Source: JBNKWA01 sp050299555
GTDB lineage: Bacteria > Pseudomonadota > Alphaproteobacteria > Rhodobacterales > Rhodobacteraceae
Direction: 5' to 3'
NCBI GenBank assembly: GCA_050299555.1
Contig: JBNKWA010000080.1
Coordinates: 1-64,000, forward strand
DNA: 64,000 nucleotides
This document shows, one piece after another, positions 18,601-27,600 of this stretch (positions are counted from its first letter, which is position 1; every line of letters starts with the position of its first letter). The notes beneath the pieces were generated by a model, which worked only from the letters and a program-made list of their open reading frames with translations, was not told the origin of the DNA and did not search any database. Position numbers and translations under genes: made by a program.

Positions 18601-19064
18601 ACGAGGTGGCGCGCCTCCATGCCGAGACGCTCGAGGCGGCGGTGGCCGAGAACTTCGACGGCGTGCGGGCCATGCGCTTCCACCTGGCGCCGCCGATTCT
18701 CGGGCGCCGCGACGCCGACGGACACCTCAGGAAGTCCGAGTTCGGCCCCTGGATGCTGACCTTCCTTAAGCTGCTCGCCCGGCTCAGGTTCCTGCGCGGC
18801 ACGCCCTTCGATCCCTTCGGCCGTACCGCCGAGCGGCGCATGGAGCGGGCGCTCATCGCCGAGTACGAGCGCGACATGGACCGGGTCCAGAACGGCCTCA
18901 CACCCGCCAATCGCGGGCATGCCATCGCGCTGGCCGAACTGCCGCTTCAGATCCGAGGCTTCGGCCACGTCAAGGCCAGGGCCGCCGAGGCTGCGGCCAA
19001 CCAACGCGAGACCCTTCTCGCGGCGTTCGAATCGGCCGGCGGCGGGGTTAAGGCGGCGGAGTAG
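15639..19064 (+). CDS. Indolepyruvate ferredoxin oxidoreductase, fused subunits
   Basis: 1141 residues. It oxidatively decarboxylates aryl- or branched-chain 2-oxo acids to acyl-CoA with ferredoxin as acceptor. Domain order: pyrimidine-binding part (about 30-250), transketolase C-like part (about 270-400), TPP-binding domain with YFCSGCPHNTSTRLP near 432 and GGQHNEGDLQ near 535, a Cys-rich Fe-S segment CEGCGDCGVQSNC near 634 followed by CNKDFSCLKGFCPS, then the gamma-type domain starting GVGGTGVVTVGALLG near 720. The single-chain form is common in proteobacteria. It is preceded by a strong ribosome site and the promoter above. Confidence 0.95.
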   Translation: MSLHEVSLDDRYDLSKQRVLLSGTQALVRLMLMQKARDRAAGLNTAGYVTGYRGSPLGAVDMTMARAAKALTASDIVFNPGLNEDLAATALWGTQQAELRGEGKFDGVFGLWYGKGPGVDRSGDAMRHANMAGTSPHGGVLMAMGDDHTGESSTTCHQSDWALVDVYMPVLSPAGVQEILDFGLYGFALSRYAGVWAGLKVMKDTVEVTSVVDGSPGRLNFVTPDYALPEGGLGIRLNDHWIAQEARMIDQKRFAAEAFSKANRMDRRVWGKPGARLGFVAAGKNWLDLVHALNLLGIDAGRAEALGITTYKVGQTFPLDMDSFHEWAEGLELIVVVEEKRKLIEIQIKEAIFDDRRGRRVYGWYKGGAGGIHQEELFPTRMALDPVMIAEKIGNILIEEGRDGDEIRTRVARMVEAQKADNAEEIASRLPYFCSGCPHNTSTRLPEGSRAYAGIGCHIMALWMDRNVSGYTQMGGEGANWIGEAPFSSTAHVFQQIGDGTYNHSGILAIRAALAAGTTVTYKILYNDAVAMTGGQHNEGDLQPQRIVRELQAMGVRHVAVVYDEKEDVNRAAFPSGVPFHHRDELDAVQRRFREIKGVSAIVYIQTCAAEKRRRRKRGLFPDPDRRVFINPEVCEGCGDCGVQSNCVSIVPLETPLGRKRAIDQSSCNKDFSCLKGFCPSFVTLEGATPKKAAARELDLPELPQPKLPVIEGTWNVVITGVGGTGVVTVGALLGMAAHLEGKGSGMMEMAGLAQKGGAVHIHCRIAERPEDIAAVRVAVGEADAVIGGDLVVTAGTKTLGLMARGRTRAVVNTHEIITGAFTRDPGFTLPTDRMGVALRARIGDAALTALDATRLATRLLGDSIYANVLILGAAWQAGLVPLSDEAILRAIELNGAGVEGNRRAFALGRWAVAFPVDAAHAAADDTPAEPGIDEAIALRTRRLEAYQNAALAERYAARVADARAADEEFGAALARGYFKLLACKDEYEVARLHAETLEAAVAENFDGVRAMRFHLAPPILGRRDADGHLRKSEFGPWMLTFLKLLARLRFLRGTPFDPFGRTAERRMERALIAEYERDMDRVQNGLTPANRGHAIALAELPLQIRGFGHVKARAAEAAANQRETLLAAFESAGGGVKAAE

Positions 19065-19169
19065 CGGCATAATTAATTTGTGCCCGCTACCCTGCCGACT
19101 CATGGTAACCTGCGAGAATGTAAGGGAATGGTGGCCGTCGGCCCATTGGGCGGCGGGGGAGTTGCGTAG

Positions 19170-19865
19170 ATGGTAAAGCGGTATGTCGGCCGCACCGAAT
19201 ACAGCCGGGCTGAGCGCTGGTCGGATGCGGCAGTTCACTTCGCGGGAGTTGTTTCGGCGCTGATCGCGGTGCCGGTGCTGGTGACACTGGCGGCGGTGTG
19301 GCGCGGCGATGCCACCGCGGTGGCGGTCGCGGTGCTCTACGGGCTGACGCTGATTGGCATGGTCAGCGCCTCGGCACTCTACCACATCACCTGGGTCCCG
19401 CACTGGAAGCGGCACCTCAAGCGCTGCGATCACGTGGCGATTTACTGCAAGATCGCGGGCACTTACACGCCGCTCCTGATGTTGTCAGGCACACAGGCCG
19501 GGGGCTTTCTCGCCGGCCTGTGGCTGGTGGCGCTGGCCGGCAGCTCGCTCAAGGTGATCGAGCCGGACGGCTTTCGCCCGATCTCGCTGGTGCTCTATCT
19601 CGGCATGGGCTGGGCCGGCGCGGTCTTCGCCCGTGACATGTTCGAGACCCTGTCACCGGCGGCAATGCACTTTGTGATCGTCGGCGGGCTCCTCTACACC
19701 ATCGGCTTCGTCTTCTTCCTGTGGGAGGCGCTGCCGTTCCACAACACCATCTGGCACGTCTTCGTGCTGCTGGCCTCGGGCTTCTTCTATGCGGCGGTGA
19801 TGGTCGAGCTCGGGCAGTTGCCGCCCGACCTGCCGGCCGAGATCAGCGCCGGCCTTTCCGGATGA
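19170..19865 (+). CDS. Hemolysin III/PAQR-family membrane protein
   Basis: 231 residues with seven hydrophobic helices. Family signatures are SALYHITW near residue 68 (Ser/His of the PAQR metal site), CDHVAIYCKIAGTYTPLLML near 90, and the C-terminal HNTIWHVFVLLASGFFYAAV with the paired histidines. These proteins include YqfA/TrhA-type bacterial members linked to membrane fluidity; the hemolysin name is historic. Its 3' end overlaps the convergent tusA-like gene by 23 nt. Confidence 0.9.
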   Translation: MVKRYVGRTEYSRAERWSDAAVHFAGVVSALIAVPVLVTLAAVWRGDATAVAVAVLYGLTLIGMVSASALYHITWVPHWKRHLKRCDHVAIYCKIAGTYTPLLMLSGTQAGGFLAGLWLVALAGSSLKVIEPDGFRPISLVLYLGMGWAGAVFARDMFETLSPAAMHFVIVGGLLYTIGFVFFLWEALPFHNTIWHVFVLLASGFFYAAVMVELGQLPPDLPAEISAGLSG

Positions 19866-20124
19866 GATAGGCGCAGGCCGGCGCGTCCCCGTCCTCGGTG
19901 GCGACCAGTGTGTGCCCGGCCTCGGCACAGAAATGCGGAATGTCGATGGCCGCCGCCGGGTCGTCGGCCAGCACCCTGATCGTTGCACCCTCCGGCAGGG
20001 GCCCAAGCCGCTTGCGCAGCTTCAGCACCGGCAGCGGGCAGAGCAGCCCCGTGGCGTCCAGCTCCGCGTCCCAACCTTCACCAGCCACGCCCGCCGCCTC
20101 CCGGATTACCGATTCCAACGCCAA
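19843..20124 (-). CDS. TusA-family sulfur carrier
   Basis: 93 residues with the TusA/SirA signature ELDATGLLCPLPVLKLRKRL, where the first Cys of LCPLPVLK carries the sulfur. An ADDPAAAIDIPHFC strand follows. Such proteins relay persulfide sulfur for tRNA thiolation or other sulfur transfer. It is convergent with the hemolysin-III-like gene (ends overlap) and divergent from ccdA. The N-terminus is about 17 residues longer than E. coli TusA. Confidence 0.9.
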   Translation of the reverse strand: MALESVIREAAGVAGEGWDAELDATGLLCPLPVLKLRKRLGPLPEGATIRVLADDPAAAIDIPHFCAEAGHTLVATEDGDAPACAYLIRKGRR

Positions 20125-20204
20125 TGTTATGGCGCCGCTAGTGACGTGTCAGCCGTGGCCGCGTAAGAGACGGGCAGGGGCAACCCCTGGGACGACGGGT
20201 GACG

Positions 20205-20957
20205 ATGTTTGGCGTGGACCTTTTCGATGCGGCGCTGCTGCCGTCGATGCTGGTGGCCCTGGCAGGAGGGATGCTGAGTTTTCTCAGCCCCTGCGTGCTT
20301 CCCATCGTGCCGCCCTATCTCGCCTACATGGCCGGAACCAGCATCGAGGACGTGCGCGCCAGCACCGGCCCGGACCGGCGGGTGATCCTCGCCGCCGGCT
20401 TCTTCGTCCTCGGCCTTTCCACCGTCTTCATCTTCATGGGTTTCACCGCCTCGCTGATCGGCCAGATCTTCCTCACCTACCAGCGGCAGATGAGCTGGAT
20501 CGCGGGCGCCGTGATCGTCGTCTTCGGACTGCATTTCCTCGGCGTGATCCGCATTCCGCTGCTCTACCGCGAGGCCCGGCTCGACGCCGGCGACCGTGGC
20601 GGCAGCATCTTCGGTGCCTACGTGCTCGGCCTCGCCTTCGCCTTCGGCTGGACGCCGTGCATCGGGCCGGTGCTCGGGGCCGTGCTGTCGCTCGCCGCGC
20701 AGGAGGACACCATCAGCCGCGGCACCCTGCTGATGGCGGTCTATGCCCTTGGCCTCGGGGTTCCGTTCCTCCTCGCCGCCACCTTTCTGCATGTCCTGGT
20801 CGGCGTCATGTCCGGGCTCCAGCGGCAGATGCGGCGGATCGAGATCGCCATGGGGGCGCTTCTGGTGGTAGTCGGTGGGATGCTGGGCACCGGCATCTTC
20901 ACCGACCTGTCCTACTGGCTGCTCGAGACCTTTCCCGGCCTCGGCCTGATCGGCTGA
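20205..20957 (+). CDS. ccdA: CcdA-type thiol-disulfide transporter for cytochrome c biogenesis
   Basis: 250 residues from ATG 20205 (252 from GTG 20199). Six membrane helices with the two redox cysteines in LSFLSPCVLPIVPPYL (near residue 30) and FGWTPCIGPVLGAV (near 150), typical of the DsbD-gamma/CcdA family. It moves electrons from cytoplasmic thioredoxin to periplasmic heme-ligation thiols. It stands divergent from the TusA-like gene. No other cytochrome c maturation genes are nearby. Confidence 0.92.
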   Translation: MFGVDLFDAALLPSMLVALAGGMLSFLSPCVLPIVPPYLAYMAGTSIEDVRASTGPDRRVILAAGFFVLGLSTVFIFMGFTASLIGQIFLTYQRQMSWIAGAVIVVFGLHFLGVIRIPLLYREARLDAGDRGGSIFGAYVLGLAFAFGWTPCIGPVLGAVLSLAAQEDTISRGTLLMAVYALGLGVPFLLAATFLHVLVGVMSGLQRQMRRIEIAMGALLVVVGGMLGTGIFTDLSYWLLETFPGLGLIG

Positions 20958-21006
20958 CGCGACGGGACTTCCGCCCCGGCACCCGAGGCCCTACACTTCC
21001 GTCACG

Positions 21007-22248
21007 ATGCCATACCAGATCGGGCTATCCGAACGGGCCGAAGCTGCCGGGGTCGCCACACCCGTCCGGCACCGCGCGGTGTTTTTCGTCCCCGGCTACG
21101 ATCCCCTCAGCCCGCGCCGCTACCGCGAGCTCTACCGTGCCGAGGGTCAGCGTCAGGCCGACATCTCCGGCTACCGCCTGCATGTCACCGGCCTTGCCGC
21201 CAAGGGCGGCCGCTACCGCTGGCGGACCGAGGCGCTGGTCGCCGGCCAGCGCACCGACACTGTCATCGAGCTTCTGGTCTGGAACGACATCGTCCGCGAT
21301 TCCATGCAGGTCTCCATCGCCGGCACCTACCGGCTGATGCTGGCGACGTTGTGGTTCTACCTCCGCTCCGGCGCCCTCTGGCGGCTGGTGCGGCTGCGCC
21401 CGCAGCCGATGATCGTGGCGCTCTACCCGGTGTTCATGCTGCTTTTGCAACTGGCGATGGCCGTGCTCGCCGGCTGGCTGGCCTGGCGGATGCTGGCGCC
21501 CTTGGCCACGCCGCTCGGCTCCGCCGCCGGGATCGCGCTTTTTGCCCTGGTCCTGATCCAGGCGCGGCGCTGGGACGGGTGGCTCTATGCCTATTACCTG
21601 ATGCACGACTACGCCTTCACCGCCAGCGAGCGCGGCCGCATGCCCGCCGCTCTCGACGCGCGCCTTGACGACCTCGCGGCGCGGATCGCGGCCGAGGCCT
21701 TCGAGGGACAGGACGAAGTGCTCGTCGTCGGCCATTCCTCGGGCGCCCATCTCGCCGTGGCGCTGGTGGCGCGGCTGCGCCGCCTCGGCCTGCCACCGGG
21801 GCTGCGGCTGGGGCTTCTCACCCTGGGCGGCGTCATCCCCATGGTCAGCTTCCTGCCCGCCGCGCGCCAGCTCCGCGCCGATCTGAACGCGCTGGCCCAG
21901 GCCGGCGACATCACCTGGATCGATATCTCCGCCCCCGGCGACGGCGCCTGCTTCGCGCTCGCAGACCCGGTGGCAGTTACCGGCGTCGCCCCACCCGAGG
22001 CCGCCCGCACCGGCCCCCTGGTGATCTCGGCCGCGTTCAGCGAAAGCCTCTCGCACGAAGCACACCATCGCACCCGCTGGCGCTTTTTCCGCCGCCATAT
22101 CCAGTACCTGTGCGCCTTCGAGAACCCGCTCTGGTACGACTATTTCCTGATCACCGCCGGTCCGGTCGCGCTCGCCGACCGTTTCGCCGGCCGCGGCCCC
22201 AGCCGCTCGCGGATCGAGACGCCACTCTCCGGGTACCGGGACTTCTGA
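21007..22248 (+). CDS. Membrane-anchored alpha/beta-hydrolase-like protein, function unknown
   Basis: 413 residues. The N-terminus HRAVFFVPGYDPLSPRRYRELYR looks like a first hydrolase strand with an oxyanion loop. Two membrane helices follow (about 136-160 and 170-188). The nucleophile elbow is EVLVVGHSSGAHLAVAL (Ser near 246). Late Asp and His candidates are present near FSESLSHEAHH. The membrane pair inserted between the first strand and the elbow is unusual. Its stop is 2 nt before the P450 start, so the two are likely co-translated and may act on one hydrophobic substrate (inference). Confidence 0.7.
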   Translation: MPYQIGLSERAEAAGVATPVRHRAVFFVPGYDPLSPRRYRELYRAEGQRQADISGYRLHVTGLAAKGGRYRWRTEALVAGQRTDTVIELLVWNDIVRDSMQVSIAGTYRLMLATLWFYLRSGALWRLVRLRPQPMIVALYPVFMLLLQLAMAVLAGWLAWRMLAPLATPLGSAAGIALFALVLIQARRWDGWLYAYYLMHDYAFTASERGRMPAALDARLDDLAARIAAEAFEGQDEVLVVGHSSGAHLAVALVARLRRLGLPPGLRLGLLTLGGVIPMVSFLPAARQLRADLNALAQAGDITWIDISAPGDGACFALADPVAVTGVAPPEAARTGPLVISAAFSESLSHEAHHRTRWRFFRRHIQYLCAFENPLWYDYFLITAGPVALADRFAGRGPSRSRIETPLSGYRDF

Positions 22249-22250
22249 GC

Positions 22251-23627
22251 GTGGCCGACCCGCCCGATGCGCGGCTGCCGCCAAAGCCGCGGCCCCGGCC
22301 CGAGGGTGCTTCGCTCCTGACCCGGCTGCTTCTGGCCCGCCGCGACATCCTGTCCTCGCAGCCGGCCCGGCTCTACCGCGCCTGGGTGGCACGCCAGCCG
22401 CTGATCCGGCGCGACAGCTTCCTGGTCAACCAGCCTGATCTGGTGCGCACCATCCTCGAGCAGCGCCCCGACGACTTTCCGAAATCGGCCCTGGTGGCGC
22501 GGGCGCTGTCGCCGCTTCTTGGCCGCTCGGTCTTCGTCACCAGCGGCGAGACCTGGCGCCATCAGCGGTCGCTGATCGATCCGGCATTCCAGGCCGGAAA
22601 TCTCGGCGCCGTCTTTCCCGCCTTTCTCGCCGCCGGCGAGGCGGCCCTGGGCCGGCTGCGCATTGCCGCTGACCGGGGCCCGGTCGAGGTCGAGGTCGAG
22701 ACCGCCCACCTCGCCGCCGACATCATCTTCCGCACGCTGTTTTCCCTGCCCATCGAGGATGCCGCGGCGGCCCGCGTCCACGCCGCCTTTCGTGCCTACC
22801 AGCGCTGCCAGCCGCTCCTGACCCCGGTCAGCCTCCTCGGCCTGCCCCAATGGCTGCCCTTCGGGCCAGCGGCCCGCTCGCGAGAGCCGGCGCGCCGGAT
22901 CCGCGCGCTCCTCACGCCGCTGGTCCAGGCCCGGGCGGCCGAGATCGCCGCCGGCACCGCGCCCGACGACCTCGCCACGCGCATCATGCAGGCCCGCGAC
23001 CCCGACACCGGCAGCGGCTTCGGCGTCGACGAGATGGTCGACCAGATCGCAATCTTCTTTCTTGCCGGGCACGAGACCTCGGCCAGCGCTCTGGCCTGGG
23101 CGCTTTACCTTCTGGCCACGCACCCGGACGCCCAGGATCGCGCGGCCGCCGAGGCCGAGGCGTTGCCGGATAAGCCCGCGATCGAGGACCTGCGGCGCCT
23201 GCCATTCATCCGCGATGTCTTCCGCGAGACCCTTCGCCTTTACCCGCCGGTGCCGATGCTGCTGCGCGATGTCGCCCGCAGCACAAGGCTCCGCAGCCAT
23301 TCAGTGCGGCGCGGGGCGCTGGTGGTGCTGTCGCCCTGGCACCTGCACCGCCATGAACGGCTGTGGGACCGCCCCGACGCCTTCGACCCCGGCCGCTGGA
23401 GCGACCCCGCCGGCCGCGAGGCCCAGCGCGACGCCTACCTGCCGTTCTCGCGCGGCCCCCGCATCTGCACCGGCGCCGGCTTTGCCATGACCGAGGGCGT
23501 GCTGTCGCTGGCGCTGATCCTGCGGCGCTTCCGCCTGGCGCCGGTGCCGGACCGCGAGCCGGTGCCGGTGGCGCATCTGACCCTGCGGGCACGCGACGGG
23601 ATCTGGCTCGGCCTCACCCTGCGCTGA
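22251..23627 (+). CDS. Cytochrome P450
   Basis: 458 residues from GTG 22251 (VADPPDARLPPKPRPRPEG), which follows the upstream stop directly; the 47 codons open before it lie inside the upstream gene. Motifs: I-helix AGHETSASALAW, K-helix ETLRLYPP, PERF-like region WDRPDAFDPGRW, and the heme loop FSRGPRICTG with Cys406 as thiolate ligand. The sequence resembles CYP4/CYP102-like fatty-acid or terpenoid hydroxylases. No ferredoxin or reductase gene is adjacent. It probably forms a two-gene unit with the membrane hydrolase. Confidence 0.93.
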   Translation: MADPPDARLPPKPRPRPEGASLLTRLLLARRDILSSQPARLYRAWVARQPLIRRDSFLVNQPDLVRTILEQRPDDFPKSALVARALSPLLGRSVFVTSGETWRHQRSLIDPAFQAGNLGAVFPAFLAAGEAALGRLRIAADRGPVEVEVETAHLAADIIFRTLFSLPIEDAAAARVHAAFRAYQRCQPLLTPVSLLGLPQWLPFGPAARSREPARRIRALLTPLVQARAAEIAAGTAPDDLATRIMQARDPDTGSGFGVDEMVDQIAIFFLAGHETSASALAWALYLLATHPDAQDRAAAEAEALPDKPAIEDLRRLPFIRDVFRETLRLYPPVPMLLRDVARSTRLRSHSVRRGALVVLSPWHLHRHERLWDRPDAFDPGRWSDPAGREAQRDAYLPFSRGPRICTGAGFAMTEGVLSLALILRRFRLAPVPDREPVPVAHLTLRARDGIWLGLTLR

Positions 23628-24144
23628 GCCTTTCCAGCACGAACGCCGCCCGCGTCGCGACATCCGCCAGCGGCAGCGCCACCAGGTCGTAGCCACTTGT
23701 TGCCCAGCCCCGCTGCAGCACGGCGTCGAACGCAACGGCGGCGGCAAAATCCATCCGGCGCTCGTCGTCGTTGGTGAAGATCGCAGCCCATGGCGGCGCC
23801 AGGAACACCGGTCCCTCGTAGCGGTGGCGCGTTGCCGCCGCCCTGATCGTGTGATCGGCCAAGCCACCGGTCTCGGCATAGGCGAGGCAGTCGGGGATAC
23901 CCCGATCGAAGATCGTCACGCCGTCCGGCGCGGCGTCAAAATCGGCGATGGCTCGGCCCAGCATCGCCGCCACGAACCCGGCACGGTCGATGTCCCAGTC
24001 CGGGCCCGTACCCGTCGCCCGGGTCTCGGCCAACACCCGCCGCGCCGGCTCTTCAATCGTGGCAAGGCCCCGCGCCGCCAGCGCCCGCAAGAGTGTCGTC
24101 TTGCCGCTACCGGGTGCCCCGGTCAGAACCATTCGCCGGATCAC
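23614..24144 (-). CDS. AAA-family (AAA_28-like) P-loop ATPase/kinase
   Basis: 176 residues with Walker A GAPGSGKTTLL at 9-19 and a DRGIPDCLAY motif near 101 that resembles the nucleoside/metabolite kinase D-R signature. It matches a small family of predicted ATP-dependent kinases of unknown substrate. Its start overlaps the stop of the RHH protein gene by 4 nt (ATGA), showing translational coupling. Its 3' end overlaps the convergent P450 gene by 14 nt. Confidence 0.82.
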   Translation of the reverse strand: MIRRMVLTGAPGSGKTTLLRALAARGLATIEEPARRVLAETRATGTGPDWDIDRAGFVAAMLGRAIADFDAAPDGVTIFDRGIPDCLAYAETGGLADHTIRAAATRHRYEGPVFLAPPWAAIFTNDDERRMDFAAAVAFDAVLQRGWATSGYDLVALPLADVATRAAFVLERLSAG

Positions 24145-24362
24145 GTGCCGCGGTACCAGGCCAGCACATGGGTCCGGATCGCCGAGGCGAGGCCGAGCCC
24201 CGGTGGCCGTGCGGCGTCGATCTCGGCGGCGAGCGCGTTCACCGCCAGGCCCCGCGCCGCGGCGATCTCGCGGAAGGCGTCCCAGAATTCCGGCTCCAGC
24301 GACACACTGGTGCGGTGGCCCTTCAGCGTCAGCGAGTGCTTCGCCGGGCCCCGGCCGGTCAT
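24141..24362 (-). CDS. Ribbon-helix-helix domain protein (RHH_4-like)
   Basis: 73 residues. KHSLTLKGHRTSVSLEPEFWDAFREIAAARGLAVNALAAEIDAAR is the typical alphaproteobacterial RHH_4 sequence, a beta-strand then two helices that could dimerise and bind DNA. The ATG at 24362 is preferred because AGGGG lies at proper distance; an ATG at 24368 abuts that site. It sits between the DUF4169 gene (9 nt) and the ATPase (4-nt overlap), forming a small three-gene unit. The target is unknown. Confidence 0.85.
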   Translation of the reverse strand: MTGRGPAKHSLTLKGHRTSVSLEPEFWDAFREIAAARGLAVNALAAEIDAARPPGLGLASAIRTHVLAWYRGT

Positions 24363-24371
24363 GGTCATCCC

Positions 24372-24560
24372 CTAGTCACCCGGCTCGTCGCGCTTCAGCC
24401 CCTCAAGGCGCCGGCGCTCCAGCGTGGCCTCGGCTTCGCGCCGCTTGCGTGCCGCCTTGCTCTCGCCGTGACGGGCGTCGTTTTCGGCCGCCCGCGCCTT
24501 GGCGGCGGCCCGGTCGCGTGTCTTGCGCGCCCGGCGCAGGTTGACGATCTCGGCGCTCAT
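24372..24560 (-). CDS. DUF4169-family small basic protein
   Basis: 62 residues, MSAEIVNLRRARKTRDRAAAKARAAENDARHGESKAARKRREAEATLERRRLEGLKRDEPGD, almost wholly helical and highly charged. It matches the DUF4169 pattern common in alphaproteobacteria. AGGA lies just before the ATG, with a GTG one codon upstream. It is first of the three-gene unit with the RHH protein and ATPase. Function is unknown. Confidence 0.82.
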   Translation of the reverse strand: MSAEIVNLRRARKTRDRAAAKARAAENDARHGESKAARKRREAEATLERRRLEGLKRDEPGD

Positions 24561-24611
24561 CACCGGTCCTCTTGCTGGATGCGAAAGCTTGCCGGCGGTG
24601 CTGCCCCGCCG

Positions 24612-27600
24612 TCAAGCGGCCCATCGCCTGGTGACCAGCCGCGCCTCGATCTGCCTCAGGCACGGCCGCGCCAGCGGCCAGCCCTCGCCGGCCCGCAACC
24701 GCGCCAGGGCCGGGAACAGCGCCAGCAATTCGGCCCGCGCGGCGGCCGACATCCGGTCCATGATGGCGGCATTGGGCTGAAAGCTCTCCGACCAGCAGCC
24801 CTCGGCCTCGATCAGTTCGTGGTCGCTGAACAGCAGGTGCACATAGGTCACAAAACCGCCGTCGCAGCAGGTGACCGTCCGGCCGTCGATCAGACTGTGG
24901 GCCGGCACCAGCACCTCGACAGCGCCATAAAGGATGTCCGCCCGCCAGTCGCATAGCAGCATGCGGTGCTCGCGGCTGACGCTCAGCGGACGGCGGTTCT
25001 TGACGGTGCCGGGGGCAAAGACCACCGGGGCAAAGGCACCGCTGGCATGCACTGTGGTGGCGCCGGCCCACAGAACCGGCTGGTACCCGTGGTCGCGGGT
25101 CAGGACCAGATCGCCGGGGCCGATCGCCTCCACCGGTCGCTGCCCGGCCGCGGTGGTGATCTCGGTGCCGGCGACAAAGCAGGGGATGCCGGCGGAGTAC
25201 TTTTCGCCGTAGGTGTCGAGCTCGGAAAACGCCACGCCCTGGAGCAGGATGGTCTCGCCGTTGGGGAAGGTGAGCAGCGTGTTGCCGCCGCCGGCATCGC
25301 TGACCAGCACGTCGTCCATGGTCAGCGGCTGGCCCTGGTCGTTCAGCACCGCCGACAGGTTGAGCTGGTCGGCCATGAACCCGTCGGGTTGCAGCGTGGT
25401 ATCGAAGTCCGAGATGGTGTCGGCGCCGAATCCGTCGTCGAAGACATAGGTGTCGCGGTCGGCGCCGCCGGTCAGGCTGTCATTGCCGGCGCCGCCGGTG
25501 ATGGTGTCGTCGCCGGCACCGCCGTCGATCGAGTCGTCTCCGCCGCCGCCGGAGATCGAGTCGGCCCCACCTCCGCCGTCGACGGTATCGTTGCCGGCGC
25601 CGCCCAGGATGGTGTCGTCGCCGCCGCCGGCAAGGATGTTGATCGGAGAGCTCGAGCCCAGGGCGGTGGCATCGACGCTGTCGGCATAGTCGGTCAGGAT
25701 CAGGTTCTCGATCTCCGAGAAGCTGGCCGTATCCGTCCCGTCGGTGATCGTTCCGGCCTCGAAGCCGGTAAAGGTGACGGTGACCGGACTGGTCATCCCC
25801 GAGAGGTCGATGACGTCGCCGGATGTCTCTCCGGCCTCACCGCCGGTGATGGTGTCGTTGCCGAAACCGTCGGTGAGCGCGATCGTGTCGTCACCCCCGC
25901 CCGCCGAGATGATGTCGGCTCCGGTCTCGCCGTCGATCGAATCGTTGCCCGGGTCGACGGTCAGGACTTCGACGTTGTCGATCCAGACATCGTCGCGGGC
26001 ACCTTCGCTGGCGGCATCGACCGTGAAGGTGAGCGTGCCGGTCGAGGAAATGCCCTCTGGCAGGTCGATGGTGATCGTTTCCCACGCGCTCACCGACACC
26101 GACGGGTTCGAACCGGAGGCGCCGTTCAGATAGCTGACCGACGCGGACGATCCATTGAGCCCCCCGGTCTGGATCGTCGCGTAGGTGACGCCGTTGATCT
26201 GGACGTGGACATAGGTCGTGCCCGACACGTCGGGGCTGCCATTGTTCCAGAAAAAGTCGAACTGGAGCTGGCCGGTACCGTTGACGCTTTCGCCCGAATT
26301 GAGGTTGGTCAGGCTCGTGTCGTAGGAGAGGGTGCCCGATCCGCTGTCCTGAAACAGCGAAACCGAGCCGGACTGCCACTGGATGTTGCCGGTTGTCGTC
26401 CAGCCCGACGTGCCGGAGTCGAAGGTTCCGTTGGCGATCTGGTTGGTCGCCCCGCCCGGCGCGTCACCGTAGATCGTGTCGTCGCCGCTGCCGCCTTGGA
26501 TAGTGTCGTCGCCGGCGCCGCCCTGGATCGAGTCGCCGCCGGCGCCGCCCACGATGCTGTCCGCCCCCGCCCCGGCATTGATGGTGTCCCAGCCCGAGCC
26601 GCCCTGGATCGTGTCGTCGCCGGAGCCGCCGATGATCGAATCCGGGCCCGCGAAGCCGTCCAGATAAAGTCCCGACTCGTTGACGGAGGCGTCGATCGTG
26701 TCGACACCCTGGGATCCGATGATGCCTTCGATATTGTCGAAGACGACTGTATTGGAGCTTTGGGTGGCTGTACCGTCTTCCGGACTCGTGAAGACGATGG
26801 TTGTATTGAAGGTGACGGCGGAAAAGTCGAGCACGTCGTTGTTGGCGCCGCTCGAGGAGCCGTCCCACTCGTCGCCAAAGACGGTGTCGCTGCCCCAGTA
26901 GTCGGAGAAATAGAAGGTGTCCTCGCCGGCGCCGCCCGCGAGTGCATCGTTGCCGCTGCCACCGGTTATCTGGTCATCGCCGGCACCGCCATAGACGGTG
27001 TCGTTGCCGCCCGAGGCATCGATCGTGTCGGCGCCGTCGCCAGCGTCGATGGACTCATCCCCGGTGGTGATCTGATCGCCATCGCCGTCGGTATAGCCCA
27101 GCCCCATCGAGTCGTTGCCCGAGGTGCCGTCGACAATCGTCTCCTGGGCGAAGTTGCTGTCGTAGCGGCTGGCCGTCAGGTTGACGTTGTTGTTGTTGAC
27201 GCTGTCGAGCGTCAGCGAACGGATCGGCTTGGCCTCGAGCGCCGCCTGGTCGCTGTTGTAGGTGGTCTCGGGCGCCAGGTAGAGATTTCCGCCGGTGTCC
27301 TGAAAGACGACGGCGCTGATCGTGGCGGTTGTGCCGTCCGTATAGGTGATGGTCGCGTTGTAGATGGCGACCGCATCGAAGGTCTGCAGGCTGCCGCCAT
27401 TGATGCGGAAGGTGTCGTTGGACGCGTTGTTGTTGGTGTCGTAGGTAGCGCTGTCGCCGCCAGAGTAGCTGCCGGGCGAGAATGTCTCGACGTGGCTGTA
27501 GAGCGGGTCGCCCAAGCTGCCATAGGTGCTGCCGACGATGTTGCTGGCGTTTTCAGAAGTGGTGTTGCCCTCGGTCGGGTCGATGCTGCCCGCCGTGCCG

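Noticed and set aside
15609..19433. 1274-codon open frame antisense to the indolepyruvate oxidoreductase
   Set aside because: GC-rich third positions make antisense frames open. The sense frame has clear motifs; the antisense protein is low-complexity Gly/His/Arg-rich with no domain.
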